This document shows positions 41,365 through 49,441 of a DNA stretch of 64,000 nucleotides, piece by piece. The notes beneath the pieces were generated by a model, which searched no databases, was not told the DNA's origin, and saw nothing but the letters and a program-made list of their open reading frames with translations. The position numbers and the translations under genes are program-made. Position 1 is the stretch's first letter; each line of letters starts with the position of its first letter. Origin of the DNA: Bog-756 sp963699085 (GTDB lineage Bacteria; Actinomycetota; Acidimicrobiia; Acidimicrobiales; RAAP-2); assembly GCA_963699085.1 (NCBI GenBank), contig CAVOTH010000004.1:1302001-1366000 (forward strand), written 5' to 3'.

Positions 41365-41486
41365 AGTCCACTCCCGTCGTTCACGCTGGTCAGTCTACGG
41401 GAGGGCACCGACGGGGGTCGGCATTGGCACTCGGTCGAGTAGACTGCCAACCTAAGCGACGACCCGGACCGGAAGGAACATCGCGC

Positions 41487-41917
41487 GTGCCCACCTACGA
41501 ATACCGCTGCGACAACTGTGCGAACAACTTCGATGTGGTCCAGTCGTTCCACGACGAGCCACTGACCGAGTGCCCCACTTGTGGGTCACCGGTTCGCAAG
41601 GTCTTCGGCAACGTCGGCATCGTGTTCAAGGGGAGCGGGTTCTACAAGACCGATAGCCGCTCGGGCAGTTCTTCCTCGGTCGCCAGCGAGTCCACCGGCC
41701 CGGCGCCCAAGTCCGACGCCGGTTCGTCCGAGTCCACGGGGTCGGGTTCGGACTCCTCCACCACACCGGCCTCGACGACTCCGGCAACGGGATCGTCCGG
41801 TTCCAAGGACCCGGCAAAGAGAGCAAGAGCAAGGAGAGCAGGGGTAAGGACGGCAAGAGCTCGTCGACTCCGGCAACCACCTCCCCCTCGAAGGGCTCCG
41901 GCGGGTCCTCTACCTGA
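41487..41917 (+). CDS. FmdB-family zinc-ribbon protein, one frame break
   Basis: A putative regulatory protein of the FmdB family. The GTG at 41487 starts PTYEYRCDNCANNFDVVQSF and the zinc ribbon closes with ECPTCGSPVRKVFGNVGIVF and KGSGFYKTD, the family consensus. A long Ser/Thr/Gly/Lys-rich low-complexity tail follows. The frame slips near 41817; reading GKESKSKESRGKDGKSSSTP in the other frame gives a stop at 41917. Family members are often annotated next to 5-formyltetrahydrofolate cyclo-ligase or fmd genes; here it precedes pilT. Confidence 0.85.
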
Positions 41918-42074
41918 CGGTCGGACTCCGGGTTCGCCCGCAAGCCGTGGGCATCGGGCCCCTGTTTCCCCATGGAGTAACTGGGGTGCATTTCGTAGAG
42001 CGCTTGGTTCGGCCGTGTCCCAACCACTCTCCGCTGTTCCGCGTCCGCGCAGAGTGGTCCTGTACAGTTGGACT

Positions 42075-43187
42075 GTGGACATCTCCGACCTCGACCGACT
42101 GCTGATCATGCTCGGGGAGCTCGACGGCTCCGACCTGCACATCAAGGCCGGTGCGCCCCCTCGGATGCGCCTCGCCGGCGCGCTCCGGACCATGGAGGGC
42201 GAAGGGTCGTTCACTGCGGAGGACACCGAGCTGATTGCAAAGGCGATGATGTCGGAGGAGGTCCAACAGACCTTCGAGGAGAAGCACGAGGCCGACTTCG
42301 CCTACAGCGTCAAGGGCACCGGTCGCTTCCGGGTGAACGCCTACTACCAGCGCTCGTCCGTCGCCCTGGCCATCCGTCGGGTGCGGGCCACGGCCGCTAC
42401 CGCCGAGGAGCTCGGCCTCCCCGCCGTAGTCACCCAGTTGGCCCAGGAGATGCGCGGGTTGGTTCTGGTCACCGGCCCGACAGGTTCGGGTAAGACGACA
42501 ACGCTGGCCGCCATGATCGACCACATCAATCACCTGCGGACCTGCCACATCGTGACGATCGAGGACCCGGTCGAAGTGCTCCACAAGGACGACCTGGCTG
42601 CCATCGACCAACGAGAGGTCGGATTCGACACCGAGTCGTTCTCCTCGGCCATGCGGGTGGTCCTGCGCCAGGACCCCGACGTCATCCTGGTCGGTGAGAT
42701 GCGCGACCAGGAGACGGTGGCCGCGGCTCTCGGCGCCGCCGAAACCGGTCACCTCGTCTTCTCGACCCTCCACACGATCAACGCCACGGAGACGATCAAC
42801 CGGATCGTCGACTTCTTCCCACCGCATCAGCAATCGCAGATACGGCTGAGCATCGCCGGATCGCTTCAGGGCATCGTCTGCCAGCGCCTGATCCCGACGA
42901 TCGAGGGAAATGGCCGGGTGCCCGCGCTCGAGGTCCTCGTCATCAACGGCCGCATCCAACAAGCGATCATCGATCCCCTGCTGACCGGCGACATCGAGTC
43001 GATCGTGGCCGACGGGGCCTACTACGGCATGGTGACGTTCGACCAGTCACTCGCCACTCTTCTCTCCACCGGGCGGATCTCGTTGGCCGAAGCCATGGCC
43101 ACGGCGAGCAATCCGCACGACCTCAAGGTGCTGCTCGAACGCCAGGGGATCCTGCAGACCGGGTCCTTCGCCACCCAGCTGGGGTAG
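42075..43187 (+). CDS. pilT: Type IV pilus retraction ATPase PilT (second copy)
   Basis: An intact 370-residue PilT. It starts at GTG 42075 (VDISDLDRLLIMLGELDGSD) and contains the PilT N-domain with GTGRFRVNAYYQRSSVALAI, Walker A GPTGSGKTT near residue 134, DPVEVLHKD, Walker B VILVGEMRDQET near 203, and FSTLHTINATETINRIVDFF. The motif corresponding to AIRNLIR reads VINGRIQQAIID, so it differs from the canonical form. Unlike the copy at 32.7-34.3 kb it has no MshEN-like N-domain. It is followed by pilM-pilN and pilO. Confidence 0.94.
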   Translation: MDISDLDRLLIMLGELDGSDLHIKAGAPPRMRLAGALRTMEGEGSFTAEDTELIAKAMMSEEVQQTFEEKHEADFAYSVKGTGRFRVNAYYQRSSVALAIRRVRATAATAEELGLPAVVTQLAQEMRGLVLVTGPTGSGKTTTLAAMIDHINHLRTCHIVTIEDPVEVLHKDDLAAIDQREVGFDTESFSSAMRVVLRQDPDVILVGEMRDQETVAAALGAAETGHLVFSTLHTINATETINRIVDFFPPHQQSQIRLSIAGSLQGIVCQRLIPTIEGNGRVPALEVLVINGRIQQAIIDPLLTGDIESIVADGAYYGMVTFDQSLATLLSTGRISLAEAMATASNPHDLKVLLERQGILQTGSFATQLG

Positions 43188-43305
43188 GCACGCGACGGGG
43201 CACGAAGGTCGCTCAAGGTTGCCGTCAGTGTTTCCGATAGGTCCATTAGGGCCTCGCGGGCCATGAAACGCACTGATGTAACAACACAAGGACCGGAGAC
43301 GACCC

Positions 43306-43437
43306 ATGGAAGCTACGACGAAGTGTCCTGAGCACGGAGGGCGCGGTACCAATCGCAGCCGCCGGGCCGACACACTGCATCCCGGTGGCGTCCGTCCGGC
43401 GGCCAGACCGGCGACAGGAGACACATGTCACGCATGA
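43306..43437 (+). CDS. Possible 43-residue leader ORF overlapping the pilM start
   Basis: ATG 43306 with GGAG about eight bases upstream opens a short frame (MEATTKCPEHGGRGTNRSRR) whose stop lies 13 bases inside the pilM gene. The overlap would permit translational coupling. There is no similarity to judge it by, and a chance ORF is as likely. Confidence 0.25.
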   Translation: MEATTKCPEHGGRGTNRSRRADTLHPGGVRPAARPATGDTCHA

Positions 43438-45125
43438 TCGTTGGCCTCGACGTCGGTACGAGCGCTGTGCGCGCCGCCGAACTCGACATCTCGAAGTCCA
43501 CACCGGTACTCATGACCTACGGCCAGGTGGGTCTCCCTCCTGGATCGTTGGTCGATGGAGAGATCCACGACGCTACCGCGGTGTCCGAGGCCATCCAAAA
43601 GCTCTGGAAGAACGGACAGTTCAGCGGATCGTCGGTCATCGTGGGGATCGCCGGCCTGCGGGCCATCACCCGGGAGATCGACCTTCCCTACGTGCCTGAC
43701 GACGAAGTCGACAGCGCCGTACGGTTCCAGTCGGAAGAGGTCATCCCCTTCCCGCCCGACCAGACCATTCTTTCTTCGCAGATTCTCGCCGACTACACCA
43801 ACGCCGAAGGCGCCAAGATGCGGCGGGTCCTGGTAGCCGCCGCACACACCGAACTGGTCAACGGGGTCATCGAGGTGGTGGAGCGGGCCGGGCTCACCGT
43901 CGATGGGGTCGACCTCATCTCGTCCGCACTCGTCCGGGCCATCGGCGGCGTCGGGTTGCCCGGCGGCGCTCTGACCTCCGACCAGCCCGAGGCCATCGTG
44001 TCGATCGGCGCCGGGCTCACCGTTGTCGTCGTCCACCAGTCCGGTCGACCTCAGTTCGTGCGCACCGTCGGTTCGGGTGGCAATGCGACCACCGCCGCAA
44101 TCTCCGCCTCGCTCGACGTGCCGATCGTGGACGCCGAGACCCTCAAGTACCGGTTCGGCGAGGATTCATCGCCCCAGGTCATGTCGGCCGAGCGGATCGC
44201 CCAGCCGAGCATGCTCCAGTTGGTGGACGAGATCCGCAACTCGCTCCAGTACTTCGCCTCCCTCCCCGATCGCCTTCCGGTTTCGCGGATCATCGTGACC
44301 GGCGGCGGGTCCGAACTCCGTGGTCTCATCCCCATGATCGAGGCCCAGGTTCGCATCCCGGTCATCACCGGGTCGCCGCTCGCCCGGATCGACGTATCCA
44401 AGCTCGACCTCACTCCAGAGCAGGCTGCAGAGGTAGGGCCGGTCTTGGCCTCGCCGATCGGCCTCGCCCTGCCGGAGCCCGACAAGGCCGTCAAGAAGTT
44501 CAATCTGCTGCCTCCCGAGGTCGCCAAGAAGGCGAAGATGAAGCAGCTGCAGGACCGGACCCTGGTCGGTTCGATCATAGTCATCGCACTACTGGTCCTC
44601 TTCGGCGGTTGGAAATTCCTCCAGGTCCACAACGCTCAGAACAACGTCAGCAACCTCCAGGCCAGCATCTCCTCGCTCAACGCCCAGGTCCCGAAATACG
44701 ACCTGGTGGTCACGGCCAATGACGCCTACACGTCGGCTCTTGCCCGAAGGTCCTCAGTGCTCAACACCGCCGTCGACTGGCCGCTGGCGCTGAACAGTCT
44801 CATCGCCATCACCCCATCCAAGGCCGGGGTGTACACCTTCACCGGTTCCCAGATCGCGGGAGCGGGTACGACCGCTGCGCCAACACCCACAACCGGTGCC
44901 GCTCCCCAGTCGGCGGCTATCGGGTCGATCAACCTCAGCGTCAATGGTCCTGGTCCGAGCCTCTCGATCTCGGAAGCCTGGATCAACGCCGTGCAGACAT
45001 CCACTCTCTTCGCCAACCCGTTGCAGGGAGCCACCATCGTCAACCCGGACACGTCCATCACATTCCCGTTCGCGGTCTCGGTCACACCGGCTGCCAGCCT
45101 CAACAAGAATGCGGGCCTGAAATGA
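43425..45125 (+). CDS. PilM-PilN fusion protein
   Basis: A 566-residue protein joining two normally separate pilus-alignment proteins. Residues ~1-340 are PilM, an actin-like ATPase: IVGLDVGTSAVRAAELDISK, the phosphate-binding EAIVSIGAGLTVVVVH region, RIIVTGGGSELRGLIPMIEA. The segment KKFNLLPPEVAKKAKMKQ is the PilN N-terminal peptide that docks into PilM, followed by one transmembrane helix (~380-398, LVGSIIVIALLVLFGGWKF), a coiled coil and a PilN-like periplasmic/extracytoplasmic domain. No frame break. The start has AGGAG upstream, and the stop overlaps the pilO start (ATGA). Confidence 0.92.
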   Translation: MSRMIVGLDVGTSAVRAAELDISKSTPVLMTYGQVGLPPGSLVDGEIHDATAVSEAIQKLWKNGQFSGSSVIVGIAGLRAITREIDLPYVPDDEVDSAVRFQSEEVIPFPPDQTILSSQILADYTNAEGAKMRRVLVAAAHTELVNGVIEVVERAGLTVDGVDLISSALVRAIGGVGLPGGALTSDQPEAIVSIGAGLTVVVVHQSGRPQFVRTVGSGGNATTAAISASLDVPIVDAETLKYRFGEDSSPQVMSAERIAQPSMLQLVDEIRNSLQYFASLPDRLPVSRIIVTGGGSELRGLIPMIEAQVRIPVITGSPLARIDVSKLDLTPEQAAEVGPVLASPIGLALPEPDKAVKKFNLLPPEVAKKAKMKQLQDRTLVGSIIVIALLVLFGGWKFLQVHNAQNNVSNLQASISSLNAQVPKYDLVVTANDAYTSALARRSSVLNTAVDWPLALNSLIAITPSKAGVYTFTGSQIAGAGTTAAPTPTTGAAPQSAAIGSINLSVNGPGPSLSISEAWINAVQTSTLFANPLQGATIVNPDTSITFPFAVSVTPAASLNKNAGLK

Positions 45126-45901
45126 CCACGGTACGTGAATATCAGAGGCCACTCATCATCGTCGGCGGCGCCGTGTTCGCCCTACTCATCATCTGGGTGG
45201 CACTGGTCTCACCAGAGAACGCGAAGCTGAGTAGCCTCCAGGCCCAGAACACAACCCTCCAGAGCCAGGAGACGGCTCTGCAGGCCAAGCTGACCTCCCT
45301 CCAGTCCGAAGGGCAGAAGCTCTCCACCAACTGCGTCGATCTCCAGAAGATCACCACCCAGATCCCCTCCGTACAGACTCCGACAGACATCGATGCCGAA
45401 GAGTCCAGCTTCGAGAACCAGTTCAACGCCCTGGTCGGATCGGCGGGCGTCACTCTGGCCCAGTTCGGCGGCTTCACTCCGGCCAGCCCAACGTCCGCCA
45501 CCGCCGCTCCGGCGACCGGATCGACTACCGCGGGCGTGACCGCCGTGCCCACGACGTTGACCGTTCAGGGCAACTACGCCCAGATCAGCTCGTTCATCAA
45601 CGGGCTGGACAGCTTCCCCCGCCTGTTCGTGATCCAGAAGTTCGTCCTCGCCTTCGGAGCCGCCGCCAGTTCAACCTCGTCAGGATCGAGCGGATCGTCG
45701 TCGAGCGGCGCTTCCAGCGGATCGACGGGGGAAGGGACGGCCAACGTTACGGGTACACCGCTGTGGACCGGTGGTCAGGCAACGTCGCCCACCGCCGGGC
45801 CCTACAACCTCAATATCGCCGGCTCGATCTATTACACCTCAACACCCAGTGCCCTGGCCGCGTGCACCAAGGCGACGGCGGCCGAAACCTCGACCAAGTA
45901 G
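45122..45901 (+). CDS. pilO: PilO-like pilus alignment protein
   Basis: A 259-residue bitopic protein: short cytoplasmic N-terminus, one transmembrane helix (~10-30, PLIIVGGAVFALLIIWVALV), a coiled coil (LSSLQAQNTTLQSQETALQA), then a PilO/GspM-like ferredoxin-type domain with TVQGNYAQISSFINGLDSFP, LFVIQKFVLAF. A Ser/Gly/Ala-rich insert lies near residue 180-205. ATG overlaps the pilM-N stop, consistent with a tight complex. The end of the plus-strand pilus gene run; no pilP or pilQ follows, as expected for a cell without an outer membrane. Confidence 0.85.
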   Translation: MTTVREYQRPLIIVGGAVFALLIIWVALVSPENAKLSSLQAQNTTLQSQETALQAKLTSLQSEGQKLSTNCVDLQKITTQIPSVQTPTDIDAEESSFENQFNALVGSAGVTLAQFGGFTPASPTSATAAPATGSTTAGVTAVPTTLTVQGNYAQISSFINGLDSFPRLFVIQKFVLAFGAAASSTSSGSSGSSSSGASSGSTGEGTANVTGTPLWTGGQATSPTAGPYNLNIAGSIYYTSTPSALAACTKATAAETSTK

Positions 45902-45925
45902 GCCCGTCAACGGCGTCGATGGTAG

Positions 45926-47326
45926 TCAGGCCCCGCTGATCTGCATGTCGCCAATGGCCAGGGTCTGGCCGGCCGCTATTCCGGGCAGCCACTCCACGTC
46001 GGCGCCCACGGCCTCGAGGGACAGCAGCATCCGCTGGAGTGTCGAGGCCACCGTGATCTCGCGCACCGGCTCGGCCAGTTTGCCGTCCCGGATCATCAGC
46101 CCCTCGGCCCCGACCGAGAAGTCGCCGCTGATCGGGTTCACCCCGGAGTGCAGTCCCGTCATCGACTGGACGAACAGCCCCTCCCCCACCGCAGCCAGAA
46201 CCCCGTCCTCGTCGTAGCCCTCGGGTCCGGGAGCAAGGGTCAGGGCCCGGCATCCGGGGGAAGGCGTGCCGGCATAGCCGCCGCGTACCGCCGACCCGGT
46301 CGAGGCCACCCCCGCCCGGGAACCCGACACGGTGTCGTAGAGAAAGCCGCGCAGTATCCCGCCCTCGATCAGTGCGTTGCGACGGCAGGCCAGCCCTTCG
46401 GCGTCATAGGCGGCCGCACCGAACGCCCGGGGGTCGGTCGGATCGTCCACCAGGGTGAGCCCGCGATGTCCGACCTGCTCGCCCACCCGTCCGGCGAAGA
46501 AGGACCGGCCCTTGGCTACCACCTCGCCCGACAGCGCCGAGCTGACCACCGACAAGAGTGCGGTGGCCATCCGACGGTCGAACACCACGGTCGAGCGACC
46601 GGACGGGCCCTTGGTGGCGCCGAGCAGCCGGATGGCCCGTTCCACGGCATCGGTCACCGCCCGTTCGGAGTCGAGGCCGTCGAAGCCTCTCCCGACACTG
46701 AAGCCGTTGCCGGTCTGGCTGGCCTCGTCCTCGCCGGCGATCACCCCGACCGACAGATAGCCGGACGTCTTGCGGCTCGAGGACCTGATGCCGGTGGTCG
46801 ACACCAGTGCCGACTCGGACGTCACGTCCCCGTAGTCGGCCGAGTCCACCTGGCGGATCCGCGGGTCCGCCGCCCGGGCCCGGGCCTCCAATGCGAGGGC
46901 CAGTTCGATCTTGGCCGTGGTCGAGACGGCGGCCAGACCGTCGTCCCACAGGTCCACCTCAACCGCGGGCACCCCATCAGGAGTGGCCAACCGGACATGC
47001 TCGTCGGCCGTGGCGAACACGGCGTTGTCCCGTGCCTCGTCGAGCGTCTCAGCCAGTACCGACTCGTCGAGCGACCCGGCCCAGGCGAACCCGAGCCGGT
47101 GGTCCACCACGACCCTGACCCCTATGCCGGCCGAGGTGGCAGAGGTGAGCGACTCGACCTCGCCGTCATAGGCGCGGACCTCCGTCTCGGTGCCGCGGGC
47201 GACGTAGACCTCGACGTCCTCACCAGTCGCGGCCCAACCGGCTACCCGCTCGGCCAATGACAGCAGGTACCCGGGGTCTTCGCCTGTCGGGGAAGTGCCG
47301 GTCGTCTTGTCGGTGACGGTGGTCAT
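45926..47326 (-). CDS. pmbA: TldE/PmbA-family metalloprotease subunit
   Basis: A 466-residue TldE homologue. TldD-TldE is a heterodimeric protease known to degrade unfolded peptides and to mature microcin B17 and other peptides. The protein shows YDGEVESLTSATSAGIGVRV, the AFGAAAYDAEGLACRRNALI core and SVGAEGLMIRDGKLAEPVRE; it lacks the HEXXXH motif, as TldE does. ATG 47326 overlaps the stop of tldD by four bases, so the two are coupled. Confidence 0.92.
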   Translation of the reverse strand: MTTVTDKTTGTSPTGEDPGYLLSLAERVAGWAATGEDVEVYVARGTETEVRAYDGEVESLTSATSAGIGVRVVVDHRLGFAWAGSLDESVLAETLDEARDNAVFATADEHVRLATPDGVPAVEVDLWDDGLAAVSTTAKIELALALEARARAADPRIRQVDSADYGDVTSESALVSTTGIRSSSRKTSGYLSVGVIAGEDEASQTGNGFSVGRGFDGLDSERAVTDAVERAIRLLGATKGPSGRSTVVFDRRMATALLSVVSSALSGEVVAKGRSFFAGRVGEQVGHRGLTLVDDPTDPRAFGAAAYDAEGLACRRNALIEGGILRGFLYDTVSGSRAGVASTGSAVRGGYAGTPSPGCRALTLAPGPEGYDEDGVLAAVGEGLFVQSMTGLHSGVNPISGDFSVGAEGLMIRDGKLAEPVREITVASTLQRMLLSLEAVGADVEWLPGIAAGQTLAIGDMQISGA

Positions 47327-48717
47327 TCGGCCGTCCCCCCGATGGTTACTCCGGTGAGCCGCATGGTGGCCTGGCCGCACCCGACCGGCACACTTTGGCC
47401 GTCCTTGCCGCAAGTTCCCGGGGTCATCGAGAAGTCGGAGGCGACCGCGTCGATGCGGCCGAGTATTTCGGGGCCGTTGCCGATCAGGTTGGCGTCGCGC
47501 AGCGGCTCGGTGATCACCCCGTCCTCGATCAGATAGGCCATGGTGGTCCCGAAGACGAAGTCGCCGGTGGTGGTGTTGACCTGGCCCCCGCCGAGTTTGG
47601 CCACGTAGACGCCCCGGGGCGTCTGGGCGACGATCTCGTCGGCGTCGGCGTCGCCGGGCAGGAGGAAGGTGTTGGTCATCCGCACCATCGGCAGGTCCCG
47701 GTAGGACTGGCGGCGTCCGTTGCCGGACGAGATCCGCCCCTCCTTGCGGGCCCGCAGGTAGTCCCACAGGTAATCGGTGAGGATCCCGTCCTCGATGAGG
47801 ACATTGCGCTGGGCCGGCCGGCCCTCGTCGTCCACGCCGAAGGTGCCCCACTCCGAACCGACCGTCCCGTCGTCGATGAGGGTGACCAGGGAGCTGGCCA
47901 CCTGCTGGCCCACCTTGCCGGTGTAGACCGAGGCGTTCTTGGCGATGTGGTCGGCCTCGAGACCGTGCCCGCACGCCTCGTGGAAGAGAATGCCGCCGCT
48001 CCCTCCGGCCAGTACGACCGGCAGCTCGCCGGACGGGGCCGGCCGGGCCGTCAGCTTGGCGAGTGCCTGGGCGGCCGCCGTGCGGGCCAGCTCCTCCACC
48101 GACACCTCGTCGAAGAGCTCGAAGCCGAGGGTGCGCGCCGCTGTCTCATACCCGGTCTGCATCCCGGTGTCACCGAGGGCCACGCACGAGACGCTGAACC
48201 GGGTGCGGGCCTGGTCGTCACCGGCGAGCAGGCCATCCGAGTTGGCGATGAGCACCTGTCGGGTCGAGGTGCCGAACCCGGCCTGGACCTGGGAGATCCC
48301 ACCGCCAGTCGAGCGGGCGGCCTCGTCGGCCCGCTCCAACAGCTCCAGGGCATCGGCCTTGCCGCCCTTCTTGGGGCCGGAGCCATCCCCGCGTGCCGGT
48401 GCCGGCGAACCGGTGAGCGGGCCCACCGCCACCGTTCGGGTCCCTCCGCCTCCACTGCGAGCCACGGCCGAGGCCGCCTCAGCTGCACGCAGCAGCCCCT
48501 GCTCGCTCAAGTCGGCCGTGTGGGCGAAGCCGGTGGTCTCGCCTGAAACGACCCGGATCCCCGCGCCCCGCTCCCGGCCGGAAGCCAGCTCCTCGACCCG
48601 CCCGTCGTCCAGCAGGGCTGATGAGTTCGCCCTGTCCTCGGCGAACACTTCAGCAAAGTCGCCGCCGTCGCGCAGCGCTTCGGAAAGCACCCGCTCCAGC
48701 ACGGGGGTTTCGATCAC
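47323..48717 (-). CDS. tldD: TldD-family metalloprotease, catalytic subunit
   Basis: A 464-residue TldD homologue. The zinc-binding HEXXXH motif is present in GGILFHEACGHGLEADHIAK, with further conserved SEWGTFGVDDEGRPAQRNVL, DYLRARKEGRISSGNGRRQS and TPGTCGKDGQSVPVGCGQAT (the C-terminal zinc cysteine region). Upstream it is separated by 69 bases from a divergent thioesterase gene. With pmbA it makes a complete TldD/E pair; no peptide precursor or modification enzymes sit next to it. Confidence 0.94.
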   Translation of the reverse strand: MIETPVLERVLSEALRDGGDFAEVFAEDRANSSALLDDGRVEELASGRERGAGIRVVSGETTGFAHTADLSEQGLLRAAEAASAVARSGGGGTRTVAVGPLTGSPAPARGDGSGPKKGGKADALELLERADEAARSTGGGISQVQAGFGTSTRQVLIANSDGLLAGDDQARTRFSVSCVALGDTGMQTGYETAARTLGFELFDEVSVEELARTAAAQALAKLTARPAPSGELPVVLAGGSGGILFHEACGHGLEADHIAKNASVYTGKVGQQVASSLVTLIDDGTVGSEWGTFGVDDEGRPAQRNVLIEDGILTDYLWDYLRARKEGRISSGNGRRQSYRDLPMVRMTNTFLLPGDADADEIVAQTPRGVYVAKLGGGQVNTTTGDFVFGTTMAYLIEDGVITEPLRDANLIGNGPEILGRIDAVASDFSMTPGTCGKDGQSVPVGCGQATMRLTGVTIGGTAE

Positions 48718-48786
48718 GTCGGTCTCCTTGCTCCACTGTTCGGCGCCCGTTGGCCGACGTCAGTATCCGAGGCGTATCGTACCGGC

Positions 48787-49164
48787 GTGGCTCCCCGCAT
48801 CGGTCTCTCCGCTCGCATCGAGCTCGTGGTGACCGAGTCGGACACGGCCGAGGCCTTCCGCTCGGGTTCGGTCCCGGTTCTGGCCACCCCCCGCCTCATC
48901 GCCCTGTGCGAGGAGGCGAGCTGCCTGGCCGTCGACAGTCACCTGCCGAAAAACGGGACGTCGGTGGCCAAGCGGCTGCAATTCGACCACCTGGTACCGG
49001 TCGGCGTGGGAAGGACCGTGTGGGCCGAGGCCACCCTCGACCGGATCGAGGGACGGCGACTGATATTCACCCTCTCGGTTTCCGAGGGCGGCGGCCTGGT
49101 CGCCGCCGGCAAGTTGGTACGGGTCGTCGTGGATCGCGACACCTTCCTCAGCAACGTCCGCTGA
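48787..49164 (+). CDS. Hotdog-fold thioesterase (FlK-like)
   Basis: A 125-residue acyl-CoA-thioesterase-like protein with the fluoroacetyl-CoA thioesterase/FlK type layout: VTESDTAEAFRSGSVPVLAT, PRLIALCEEASCLAV and LPKNGTSVAKRLQFDHLVPV, where Thr, Glu and His could form the catalytic set. The GTG at 48787 diverges from tldD. No neighbouring pathway tells the substrate. Confidence 0.8.
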   Translation: MAPRIGLSARIELVVTESDTAEAFRSGSVPVLATPRLIALCEEASCLAVDSHLPKNGTSVAKRLQFDHLVPVGVGRTVWAEATLDRIEGRRLIFTLSVSEGGGLVAAGKLVRVVVDRDTFLSNVR

Positions 49165-49441
49165 CGCTGATCCTGGCCGACGACCGCGGACGCCTCGTAG
49201 TGGTCCGGGCGGCGCCCAGGGTCCCAGGGGAACGGACGGCGGGGACGCTCAGCTCCAGATTCCGGGTGGTCACTCGGGACAAACTCGGGTGGCGCCATGA
49301 GAAGATCCCGCCGCCACCCGTAGGAATAATCCGTTGCGCCGGGGGAAGAATCCGCTTCGACCCGGGGGTCGGGCGCCCATCCGGTAGAGCCGTCCGGACG
49401 GCCCCGCGCTGGTAGCCTGACCGCAAAGACACGACGATGAC

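Noticed and set aside
43188..43305. Cyclic-di-GMP riboswitch before pilM
   Set aside because: The leader was considered because pilus genes often have one, but the conserved GEMM core and tetraloop-receptor bases are not visible.
49165..49441. Possible small ORF between the thioesterase gene and dxs
   Set aside because: Several short frames exist on both strands, none with a good start, ribosome site or family motif; I see no support for a gene.
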